From positions 1 through 11,351 of the forward strand of contig JAKADF010000020.1 of assembly GCA_021820805.1 (NCBI GenBank): DNA of 11,351 bases, given 5' to 3'. The number at the start of each line of letters is the position of its first letter. The first letter of the stretch is position 1. Under the pieces are notes generated by a model, which did not search any database, was not told the DNA's origin, and was given only the letters and a program-made list of their open reading frames with translations. Of this stretch, positions 5,937 to 11,351 are shown piece by piece. The DNA comes from Bacillota bacterium (GTDB lineage: Bacteria > Bacillota > Bacilli > Alicyclobacillales > Alicyclobacillaceae). Both the position numbers and the translations under genes were made by a program.

Positions 5937-6980
5937 ATGCCTGACCACCGCATCAAAACTAAAAACGTGCATCCAAGGAAACCGATACGAAAAGTGTTCG
6001 GTGCTGCTTTGATGCTTACCGTAGTGGCTGCAGCTTTGTGGAAAGGAACTCCTTACGTAAAAACAAATTTAACTATGCTGCATCAAAACCAAACACATAA
6101 GTCTCATCACAAACCATTCGAATCAACTAGAGGACGATTTACAACATTACTTATCGGTACTGATATGCGCCCTGAAGACAACGTTGGAAATGCTGATGTA
6201 ATCGTAGTCGCAAGTGTAGATGAATCAAACCAACGGATTGAACTTATGTCTATACCCAGGGATACACAAGTTTCTTTTCCAGATGGGAAGTATCACAAAA
6301 TTAATCAATCCCTGCAAATCGGCGGGCCTGAACTTACCATGAGCCTTACCGAAAACCTGTTAGGGATGCCGATAGACCATTATGCGATTACTCGTTTTGA
6401 TGGTCTGGTGAACATTATAAATACAATTCATGGTATCGAGTTAGACGTACCAAAGCGTATGTATTATGTTACCGGCGACAAGAAATATGGAATTATTCAT
6501 TTAAATAAAGGGAAACAAACCTTAAATGGGGAACAGGCTCTTGCATTTGTCAGATATCGTAAGGACGCACTAGGCGATATTGGAAGAACAAATCGCCAAC
6601 AGATTTTTTTATCTGCCTTGTCAAACAAATTATTATCTCCGCAAAGCATTCGTTTTCTCCCTAGCATTGCAAAACAATTATGGAACTCTGTTGATACTGA
6701 TATTGCAATTTCGGACATTCCGCATGCTATCCGTGAAGCAGGAAAGATGCGAACCTATACTATTGTTCACGAAACGCTCCCAGGGTCATTTCACGATCCG
6801 GTGCCTGGGGATACATCCGATTTGAGCTATTGGGTAGTGAATCCTGCGCAGGCGCGATATGTAGCCAGACAGTTTTTTTGTAATGGTGTAGTTCAAAAGA
6901 ACCCAGTTCAGGATCCGCAAGATACTCAGTCTTGGATTGTGCCGTCAGATGAAAGCAAAATAAATTCAAAGAAGACTTAA
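5937..6980 (+). CDS. LCP (LytR-CpsA-Psr) family cell-wall glycopolymer transferase
   Basis: LCP enzymes transfer undecaprenyl-pyrophosphate-linked anionic polymers such as teichoic acids or capsules onto peptidoglycan, outside the membrane. The 347-aa protein has a basic N-terminus, one membrane anchor (about 17-35, IRKVFGAALMLTVVAAALW), then the LCP domain from ~68. It contains TLLIGTDMR (D76, R78), GNADVIVVASV (D87), MSIPRDTQV (R108), ITRFDGLVNIINTI, and AFVRYRKDALGDIGRTNRQQ with the conserved arginines. These fit the lipid-phosphate and Mg2+ binding residues of the family. The ATG at 5937 follows AGGAGG (5925-5930) at six bases; an ATG at 5913 has no ribosome site. Its stop overlaps the stop of the convergent glycosyltransferase gene. 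Which LCP paralogue (TagT/U/V-like or other) cannot be told. Confidence 0.92.
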   Translation: MPDHRIKTKNVHPRKPIRKVFGAALMLTVVAAALWKGTPYVKTNLTMLHQNQTHKSHHKPFESTRGRFTTLLIGTDMRPEDNVGNADVIVVASVDESNQRIELMSIPRDTQVSFPDGKYHKINQSLQIGGPELTMSLTENLLGMPIDHYAITRFDGLVNIINTIHGIELDVPKRMYYVTGDKKYGIIHLNKGKQTLNGEQALAFVRYRKDALGDIGRTNRQQIFLSALSNKLLSPQSIRFLPSIAKQLWNSVDTDIAISDIPHAIREAGKMRTYTIVHETLPGSFHDPVPGDTSDLSYWVVNPAQARYVARQFFCNGVVQKNPVQDPQDTQSWIVPSDESKINSKKT

Positions 6981-7006
6981 ACTTGTCCATTGGTCTTAAG
7001 TCTTTT
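6970..7006. terminator. Convergent hairpin containing both stop codons
   Basis: AAGACTTAA (6972-6980) and TTAAGTCTT (6996-7004) form a perfect 9-bp stem, extendable by two weaker pairs, around a 15-nt loop. The left arm holds the LCP stop (6978-6980) and the glycosyltransferase stop (6977-6979 on the minus strand). T-rich but interrupted tracts follow on both sides, so bidirectional termination is plausible. Confidence 0.6.
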
Positions 7007-8125
7007 CGATTCTTTTGTTACAATAATCGGCTGCAGTCGCTGCTTTCTTCTTGCTGCACCCTTCCATGTAAAGCGATTGTTCGCATGATAACTCCAAAAT
7101 GTGGCAACAAAGATACCGACACATTGGCCAATTAAAACTGGAATATTTAACCTATGAAGACCGTCCATTATAAGTGTCGTAAGTGTAATACCAACAACTG
7201 AAATAAGGACAAACATGGGTAAACGGACAACTGTCGTATAGTTTTTAGTACTTCTGTCTCGCCAGGTTATCCTGTCATTCCAGATAAAGTTGCTTACCAT
7301 AGCAATAAAGCTCGCCAATATAGACGCAGGGACTTCTCGCACGTGAAGCAGATATATAAAGAGTGACAAAGCAGCAACATTGACGATAACTCCGCTTAAT
7401 CCAACTAAGCAGAACGAAAAAAAACGTCTGTCTTCATCACTTTGCAAAACAAGTTTGAAAATATGATGAATGTAATTGAATTGTTCTCGCAAAGTCATTT
7501 TAGACATGCCAGCATCACGAGCCTGAAAGGCATATGGTACCTCGTGAACCGTTTGATAATTTCCTTTGACCAAAATTTCAATTAAAATTTTCCAACCAAT
7601 CGGGCTTAGTTTTACACCATCAATTACAGACCGATGAAAACCAAAATATCCTCCCGTACAATCCGAAATTTTTCGAAGTTTCCTCAAAGCAATTTGACCA
7701 AACATACGTGCAGTCCACGATACCCATTTTCGAAACAATCCAAGTCCGCCATCGGATCCACCATCTACAAATCGGCTCGGAATAACAATATCAATGCCTT
7801 CTTCCAGCCTTTGAAGTAAAACTGGGAGCAACTCAGGCGGATGCTGTAAATCTCCATCCATTACAATAACGTATTTACCCTTGGAAAGCCCAATACCATC
7901 TACCACTGCGCTCGCTAATCCGCCAGAGTGCGAACGATGTATGAAATGAACATGCTGATTACAGGCGCAAATCCGTTCGAGGACGCTAGGAGTATCATCC
8001 GTACTATCATCAATAAACCATATCTCATACTCTAAAACCATTTTAAGAGACGAGGAAATTCTTTTAACAATAGGTTCAACATTTTCTCGCTCATTGAAAG
8101 TCGGTATGATTATGCTTAATTGCAC
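6977..8125 (-). CDS. Polyprenol-phosphate glycosyltransferase (GT2, DPM1-like) fused to GtrA-like membrane domain
   Basis: A 382-aa two-domain protein. Residues 1-~225 are a GT-A family 2 domain: SIIIPTFNERENV at the start, IDDSTDDTP (38-46), and the catalytic DxD as D90/D92 in MDGDLQHPPE. This resembles dolichol-phosphate mannosyltransferase, which moves a sugar from a nucleotide donor to a polyprenyl phosphate. Residues ~236-358 hold four hydrophobic helices of the GtrA type (FFSFCLVGLSGVIVNVAALS, SNFIWNDRITW, NNRFTW), giving the same architecture as archaeal DPM synthases with a GtrA domain. The GTG start has GGGAGG (8135-8140) nine bases upstream and an extended -10 at 8159-8167. The product is expected to be a lipid-linked sugar for a membrane GT-C transferase, but none is in the window. 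Sugar identity is unknown. Confidence 0.9.
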   Translation of the reverse strand: MQLSIIIPTFNERENVEPIVKRISSSLKMVLEYEIWFIDDSTDDTPSVLERICACNQHVHFIHRSHSGGLASAVVDGIGLSKGKYVIVMDGDLQHPPELLPVLLQRLEEGIDIVIPSRFVDGGSDGGLGLFRKWVSWTARMFGQIALRKLRKISDCTGGYFGFHRSVIDGVKLSPIGWKILIEILVKGNYQTVHEVPYAFQARDAGMSKMTLREQFNYIHHIFKLVLQSDEDRRFFSFCLVGLSGVIVNVAALSLFIYLLHVREVPASILASFIAMVSNFIWNDRITWRDRSTKNYTTVVRLPMFVLISVVGITLTTLIMDGLHRLNIPVLIGQCVGIFVATFWSYHANNRFTWKGAARRKQRLQPIIVTKESKRLKTNGQV

Positions 8126-8158
8126 GATAAACGGCCTCCCCTCTTACTACGCAGGAGA

Positions 8159-8167
8159 ATTGTACCA
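8159..8167 (-). promoter_or_regulatory. Extended -10 promoter of the GT2-GtrA gene
   Basis: The minus strand reads TGG-TACAAT, an extended -10, directly after the U-tract of the gmhB-like gene's terminator. No -35 is visible at 17 nt. The expected start is near 8152, 27 nt before the GTG start. Confidence 0.5.
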
Positions 8168-8168
8168 C

Positions 8169-8193
8169 AAAAAGGAGGGAACATGCCCCTCCT
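8169..8193 (-). terminator. Intrinsic terminator after the GmhB-like gene
   Basis: On the minus strand AGGAGGG (8187-8193) and CCCTCCT (8173-8179) form a perfect 7-bp GC-rich stem with a 7-nt loop, followed by TTTTTG. It ends the minus-strand cluster and insulates the glycosyltransferase gene. Confidence 0.8.
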
Positions 8194-8228
8194 CACTGTC
8201 ATCTCAGATTAAAGACGTATCTGTGTTC

Positions 8229-8756
8229 CTACTCTGTTGCGCATGAATTTTCCGCTTGAAGAATATACTCTGCAGCTTCTAATAAATCTTTTGCACGATA
8301 ATCTGCCTTGGTATTCGCTTTGTCTGTTCCAATTAAAATCGTCTTCATACCAATCTGCTTGCCAGCTTCAATGTCAGTTTCGCGGTCGCCTACCATGAAG
8401 CTGCATCCAAAATCAAAATTGTGTTTTTTTTGCAGATCTATCAGCATGCCTGGCTTTGGTTTCCGGCAACTGCAACCTTCATCTGGACGGTGAGGACAAT
8501 ATGCGATATCATCGATTTTCGCGCCTTGCATTTCAAGAAGAATATTCATTTTTTCGTGTATTTCAGAGAGTGACTCCAAAGTCGTGTATCCTAAACCAAC
8601 TCCGCCCTGATTCGTCGCCACATAAACTGGTAATCCACTCTCATTTAACATGCGAATTGCCCTTGCTGCATATGGATATAAATAGAAATCCTCTGGTCCA
8701 TTGACAAACCGTCGATGGTCATTAATAACTCCATCTCGATCTAACACAATAGCCAT
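8229..8756 (-). CDS. GmhB-like HAD phosphatase (D,D-heptose 1,7-bisphosphate 7-phosphatase type)
   Basis: A 175-aa HAD-superfamily subclass IIIA phosphatase. DRDGVIND (D6 nucleophile, D8 acid/base), TNQGGVGLG (48-56), RKPKPGM (K99/K101) and GDRETD (122-127) are the HAD motifs. CPHRPDEGCSC supplies C87, H89, C95 and C97, the zinc site typical of GmhB and histidinol-phosphatase relatives. GmhB removes the 7-phosphate of glycero-manno-heptose 1,7-bisphosphate; in Gram-positives such heptoses feed S-layer glycans, but homologues also act on other sugar phosphates. The ATG at 8756 has GGGGG (8766-8770) nine bases upstream; a GTG at 8774 has none. It follows the marR gene by 97 nt on the same strand and ends at a clear terminator. 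No other heptose genes are visible, so the substrate is uncertain. Confidence 0.87.
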   Translation of the reverse strand: MAIVLDRDGVINDHRRFVNGPEDFYLYPYAARAIRMLNESGLPVYVATNQGGVGLGYTTLESLSEIHEKMNILLEMQGAKIDDIAYCPHRPDEGCSCRKPKPGMLIDLQKKHNFDFGCSFMVGDRETDIEAGKQIGMKTILIGTDKANTKADYRAKDLLEAAEYILQAENSCATE

Positions 8757-8853
8757 GTGGATAGGCCCCCACACCTTTCAACATTTTCAGTTGCACGGAC
8801 AATAGTCTGATTCTTAATAAGGCTTTTATGCTAGGATAATTGCCCAGGTTACA

Positions 8854-9315
8854 TCAGTTTTCAGCTCTTTTTTCCAAGAAGTTTACAACGCGTTCCATAA
8901 CATCCAAACAGACATCTGCTTCTTGCGGGCTCAGTTCTTCCATTATCATACGCATTACCTTCGTACGCTCATTTTGCATCTTAGAAATCAACATCATGCC
9001 GCCATCAGCAATTTCGATATTTACTACACGTCTATCATCACTCGATCTCGTTCGCAGTACAAGCTCTTCCCGAACCAATTCATCACATACTTGTGTTACA
9101 GCTCCAGGACTTAAACCAGCTACTTTCGCTAAATCAGATGCCTTTGTTTGGCCATTACGTTTGAGATACCATAAAATAAATGCTTGCGTTGGCGTTAACC
9201 CGAATTTCTTTGCTGTTGTTTGTCCACTTTTTACGTGCTGCAGCCGAATAAATAAATCATCTAATTGACGCATTTTACTATCTCGAGTCTCGGAATCCAT
9301 TTGTAGGTTTGTCAT
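8854..9315 (-). CDS. MarR-family transcriptional regulator
   Basis: A 153-aa winged-helix protein of MarR type, expected to act as a DNA-binding dimer that often responds to small ligands. N-terminal helices (LDDLFIRLQHV) are followed by FGLTPTQAFILWYLKRNG, the helix-turn-helix KASDLAKVAGLSPGAVTQVC (~58-77), the wing VLRTRSSDDRRVVNIEIADG with the family's DxR signature, and C-terminal dimerisation helices. There is no redox cysteine at the OhrR position near the N-terminus. The start is unclear: ATG 9315 directly abuts GAGGGG, which is too close, whereas ATG 9300 is 15 nt further on. It has its own promoter (9338-9367) with a palindrome at 9322-9333, suggesting autoregulation. It lies downstream of the two VTT genes and upstream of the GmhB-like gene, which are its likeliest targets by context. 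Confidence 0.9.
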   Translation of the reverse strand: MTNLQMDSETRDSKMRQLDDLFIRLQHVKSGQTTAKKFGLTPTQAFILWYLKRNGQTKASDLAKVAGLSPGAVTQVCDELVREELVLRTRSSDDRRVVNIEIADGGMMLISKMQNERTKVMRMIMEELSPQEADVCLDVMERVVNFLEKRAEN

Positions 9316-9321
9316 CCCCTC

Positions 9322-9333
9322 TGGACATGTTCA
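9322..9333. promoter_or_regulatory. Candidate MarR operator palindrome
   Basis: TGGACATGTTCA is a 12-bp palindrome with one mismatched symmetric pair. It lies where transcription from the marR promoter should start, a common place for autorepression by MarR proteins. Short, so chance cannot be excluded. Confidence 0.35.
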
Positions 9334-9337
9334 CTTC

Positions 9338-9367
9338 ATTTTAGCAACTGAACCATTCTATCTTCAA
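9338..9367 (-). promoter_or_regulatory. Sigma-A promoter of the marR gene
   Basis: The minus strand shows TTGAAG (9362-9367) and TAAAAT (9338-9343) with 18 nt between. It straddles the gap after the second VTT gene, so marR can be transcribed apart from the upstream genes, although no terminator stops read-through. Confidence 0.6.
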
Positions 9368-9369
9368 CT

Positions 9370-9873
9370 TTATTGTCTTTTTGTTCGAAGAAAGAAAATA
9401 AGACACAATACAACAACAATTGATACGGCAATAATTGCATAAACAGAATGTGTTTTCCATCCATGATAAACAAGTACCATAAATAATTGGTATGGAATCA
9501 TTCCAACCGAAGTGGTCCACGTAAATTCCCACCATGATATCGAACGAATCAAACCGGCAGAAATATCAACTACTTTTGCTGGAACTGGAAGGATTCGAGC
9601 AAGAAGTAAAACAAAAACTCGCCGAGCCTTACTCTCTGCGCGAGCAATAAGTCGATATCCAAAGGCATCTTCTGAAACATGAATAAACGAAACACGAACC
9701 CACCTGGTTAATAGAAACAAAATTTGTGCACCGATAATTGCGCCTAGCCAATTTAGTATTGTTCCAATAAAAATACCGTATGTATAAATATTTTTGAACA
9801 TCACTACTTCTGCAGGAATCGGAACAACAGAAAAAAAGGTAACCATCAAAATGGCTATTATCATACTAATCAT
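9370..9873 (-). CDS. TVP38/TMEM64 (VTT-domain) membrane protein, short paralogue B
   Basis: A 167-aa polytopic membrane protein of the SNARE-associated/VTT family (TVP38/TMEM64/DedA superfamily), whose members are linked to lipid transport or membrane homeostasis. It starts at the domain itself: IIAILMVTFFSVVPIPAE aligns with residues 53-70 of the upstream paralogue. Then come YGIFIGTILNWLGAIIGAQI and the signature ARILPVPAKVVDISAGLI (R93, P96, P98). Compared with the paralogue it lacks the first ~48 residues, including the first membrane helix. Its ATG overlaps the TGA of the upstream gene (ATGA), with AAGGA (9883-9887) nine bases before, so translational coupling is likely. M4 is an alternative start. 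Substrate and partner are unknown; it may work together with the longer copy. Confidence 0.85.
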   Translation of the reverse strand: MISMIIAILMVTFFSVVPIPAEVVMFKNIYTYGIFIGTILNWLGAIIGAQILFLLTRWVRVSFIHVSEDAFGYRLIARAESKARRVFVLLLARILPVPAKVVDISAGLIRSISWWEFTWTTSVGMIPYQLFMVLVYHGWKTHSVYAIIAVSIVVVLCLIFFLRTKRQ

Positions 9874-10541
9874 TTATGCAAATCCTTAACATTTCGACTC
9901 CCGAGCCGACGAACAATAAAACTGGCAACCCCAACAATAAAAAGTGGAATCACACCGACAAATAACCATAATCGATTAGACAGTACACCTTCATACAGAA
10001 ATGCAACACCTAAGTAATAAGGCATTATAGAAACCACACCAGTCCATAAGTAAGACCAGAAACGGACAACAGGAATTAAACCTGCAGCATAGTTAACGAC
10101 AAATGCCGGTATTGGAAGAAGCCTAGCTGCCAATAACCCAATACTTCCATGTCCGCTCACAAAGCGGTTAATCTGCTCATATCGCTCATCAGATACAACT
10201 TTTTGCAATAATGGGCGGCCGTAATACTTTGCAATCAAGTAAATTATCACAGTGCTTAGTGTAGAACCTAACCATGAATAGAAAATACCAAAGCCAGCTC
10301 CGTAAATTCGAAGATACATGATAAGAAGCCCCTCAGACGGAATAGGCGTCATACAAAGGACGGTCATCACAAGTATCGCAATAATTGTACCAAGAATTCC
10401 AAATGACTGAATGAGATGCGACATGCGATTATGACGATCTAAATAAAATAGAAAAACAAGTACTGCCGCACCAATTAAAACAAACAAGAGAGTATGCCAG
10501 GTCATAAGCCTTTTATATATTTCCCGAAACAAAGAACTCAA
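9870..10541 (-). CDS. TVP38/TMEM64 (VTT-domain) membrane protein, full-length paralogue A
   Basis: A 223-aa integral membrane protein of the same family. A first helix at about 18-34 (LLFVLIGAAVLVFLFYL) precedes the VTT domain: IIAILVMTVLCMTPIPSEG (53-71), YGAGFGIFYSWLGSTLSTVI, and the signature ARLLPIPAFVVNYAAGLIP with R140, P143 and P145. The last helix (LWLFVGVIPLFIVGVASFIV) ends in a basic tail. Length is usual for bacterial members. The start is TTG 10541, fixed by GGTGAG (10548-10553) six bases upstream; the first ATG (10505) would cut twelve residues and has no site. It is the first gene of the minus cluster, just after a terminator and a possible extended -10 promoter. The stop overlaps the next gene by 4 nt. 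Superfamily members include undecaprenyl-phosphate flippases, but that role is not shown here. Confidence 0.88.
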   Translation of the reverse strand: MSSLFREIYKRLMTWHTLLFVLIGAAVLVFLFYLDRHNRMSHLIQSFGILGTIIAILVMTVLCMTPIPSEGLLIMYLRIYGAGFGIFYSWLGSTLSTVIIYLIAKYYGRPLLQKVVSDERYEQINRFVSGHGSIGLLAARLLPIPAFVVNYAAGLIPVVRFWSYLWTGVVSIMPYYLGVAFLYEGVLSNRLWLFVGVIPLFIVGVASFIVRRLGSRNVKDLHK

Positions 10542-10586
10542 TATCCTCTCACCTACATCTTACATGTGAACAACGATATTCGACTC

Positions 10587-10595
10587 ATAGTACCA
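10587..10595 (-). promoter_or_regulatory. Candidate extended -10 promoter of the VTT genes
   Basis: The minus strand reads TGG-TACTAT, an extended -10. At 17 nt upstream only a poor -35 (TTTTTG, 10610-10615) exists, formed by the U-tract of the preceding terminator. The layout mirrors the promoter at 8159-8167. Confidence 0.4.
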
Positions 10596-10610
10596 TACTT
10601 AGAGTAAAAC

Positions 10611-10633
10611 AAAAATCCGCCCGTTTCGGGCGG
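10611..10633 (-). terminator. Intrinsic terminator of the 80-aa protein gene
   Basis: On the minus strand CCGCCCG (10627-10633) and CGGGCGG (10617-10623) pair around a 3-nt loop, followed by ATTTTTG. A compact GC-rich stem plus U-run 26 nt past the stop codon at 10659 is a textbook intrinsic terminator. Confidence 0.85.
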
Positions 10634-10658
10634 TATGAATGGAAAATATTTTTAACAC

Positions 10659-10901
10659 TCAAATGAGTGGAGATGGTTTGGGTTTATCACCAATTCGCTC
10701 TGCATCCTCTGGCTTAGCAGTGCGTACCGGAATTCCCATCTGGCCATCTCCATGTACTTCCACTTTTTCCATTGCTTGTTTGTCGAGTTTCGCTAATTCC
10801 GTTGCATTAAAATATCGATACGGCTCTCCCGGTATTCGTTTTGATTCTTTCGTATGCTCGTATTTTTGCCGTTTTTCGCCTGCTAACTTATGTTCTTCCA
10901 A
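10659..10901 (-). CDS. Small hydrophilic protein, unrecognised
   Basis: An 80-aa, strongly charged protein without cysteine, membrane helix or signal peptide. The N-terminal third is basic (EHKLAGEKRQKYEHTKESKR), the middle contains PYRYFNATELAKLDKQAMEKV, and the C-terminus is proline/lysine-rich (RIGDKPKPSPLI). I do not recognise a family. The TTG at 10901 is chosen because AGGAGG (10911-10916) lies nine bases upstream; the frame is open further to 11018, but the added residues (RFRRRRRWLC) look like non-coding translation of the ribosome-site region. A strong terminator follows. It diverges from the HTH-like gene with a 170-nt gap. Short basic/acidic proteins like this are often spore or stress proteins in Bacilli, but nothing in the sequence proves it. 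Confidence 0.65.
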   Translation of the reverse strand: MEEHKLAGEKRQKYEHTKESKRIPGEPYRYFNATELAKLDKQAMEKVEVHGDGQMGIPVRTAKPEDAERIGDKPKPSPLI

Positions 10902-11071
10902 GCAAAGCCACCTCCTGCGTCTTCTGAATCTAATTACTGTGTACACTTCCCGCGGCACGCTGTAATCATGTAAACAGAATTCACCATTCATTTTCACAAG
11001 TAAACCAAACATACACAAAGCACATTAAACACATACTACAGTTGGATCCGTTTGAAGGAGGTACTTAGTAA
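10902..11071. other. Divergent intergenic region
   Basis: This 170-nt gap carries the two ribosome sites (10911-10916 minus, 11055-11062 plus). I see no convincing sigma-A promoter on either strand and no long inverted repeat, so other sigma factors may read these genes. Confidence 0.4.
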
Positions 11072-11351
11072 ATGGAATGGTTACATACAGGTCCCACTGG
11101 AAACTCACCCCAGACATTTAATCTTATCTCACGTGAACAACTGAGGCGGCTTTCTGTTGATGAAGGTAAAAGTGACGCAGAGATTGCATCCCTTTATGGC
11201 GTAACTGCCAACGAGGTGAATCGTAAGAGAAGGCAAATGAATTTAGTGGCTGGACAAATAAGTTCTTCTGACCTTGCTATGGCTGTACGACTCGGAGAAA
11301 GAATTAAAACTCTACCGTTGGAGGCAATCCACGAAATAGAGTCCATTGTAG
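11072..11351 (+). CDS. Helix-turn-helix-like protein, 5' part (cut by window edge)
   Basis: The frame is open to the right edge (93 codons), so the C-terminus is missing. The start ATG follows AAGGAGGT (11055-11062) at nine bases. After a short lead (MEWLHTGPTGNSPQTF) comes NLISREQLRRLSVDEGKSDA then EIASLYGVTANEVNRKRRQM, the pattern of a homeodomain-like helix-turn-helix in which the second helix begins at DAEIA and the recognition helix at TANEVNRKRR. The rest (SSDLAMAVRLGERIKTLPLEAIHEIESIV) is helical. A small DNA-binding protein is likely, but no precise family or target is recognised. Confidence 0.65.
   Translation, partial: MEWLHTGPTGNSPQTFNLISREQLRRLSVDEGKSDAEIASLYGVTANEVNRKRRQMNLVAGQISSSDLAMAVRLGERIKTLPLEAIHEIESIV

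Noticed and set aside
8774..8853. Separate promoter for the GmhB-like gene
   Set aside because: Only weak hexamers with poor spacing were found, so cotranscription with marR is the simpler reading.
10639..10965. Plus-strand frame opposite the 80-aa protein
   Set aside because: It lacks a ribosome site, begins beside the terminator and is the antisense of a gene with proper signals.
1..11351. CRISPR arrays, tRNA or rRNA genes, insertion sequences, phage genes
   Set aside because: No regularly spaced repeats, no cloverleaf or rRNA-like stretch, and no transposase or phage protein was seen on either strand.

Overview
The window looks like chromosomal DNA of a Gram-positive, low-to-moderate-GC bacterium, most probably a Bacillota/Bacilli lineage. 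This rests on strong AGGAGG- or GGGGG-type ribosome binding sites, frequent GTG and TTG starts, sigma-A-like promoters, an LCP-family wall-polymer protein and the style of the proteins. An Alicyclobacillus-like relative is only a guess. There is no rRNA, tRNA, CRISPR array, transposase or phage gene. The content is mostly housekeeping, envelope and small-accessory genes in short transcription units. No stretch over 300 bases lacks a gene.

Left part (1-4900). A 5' fragment of hisC (minus) diverges from a threonine ammonia-lyase gene (plus), so two amino-acid genes share an upstream region. The lyase gene converges on a two-gene minus operon: a CaCA-type Ca2+/H+ antiporter followed by a DUF502 membrane protein. 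That operon diverges from a plus-strand gene for a BtuF-like cobalamin-binding-type protein that lacks a signal peptide. The intergenic space holds a 17-bp palindrome resembling a PerR/Fur-type box. A 74-aa two-helix membrane protein (minus) follows.

Middle (4900-8230). The 74-aa gene and a small zinc-ribbon gene are fired by back-to-back sigma-A-like promoters. The zinc-ribbon gene converges, across a 12-bp-stem hairpin, on a MazG/PRA-PH-type pyrophosphohydrolase gene. That gene diverges from an LCP (LytR-CpsA-Psr) gene. The LCP gene converges, with a 4-nt stop-codon overlap inside a hairpin, on a polyprenol-phosphate glycosyltransferase fused to a GtrA-like membrane domain.

Right part (8170-10640). 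A minus-strand cluster lies between two intrinsic terminators: two tandem, translationally coupled TVP38/TMEM64 (VTT-domain) membrane proteins, a MarR-family regulator with its own promoter, and a GmhB-like HAD phosphatase. Beyond the upstream terminator are an unrecognised 80-aa hydrophilic protein (minus, TTG start) and, diverging from it, the 5' part of a gene for a small helix-turn-helix-like protein cut by the window end.

Functional picture. LCP ligase, polyprenol-phosphate glycosyltransferase, GmhB-like sugar phosphatase and the VTT membrane proteins are all compatible with cell-surface glycopolymer or lipid-carrier metabolism, but that link is inferred from family knowledge and proximity only. 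I found no convincing entirely new system. The best leads are the VTT pair with its MarR regulator, the signal-less BtuF-like protein with its palindrome, and the unrecognised small proteins.
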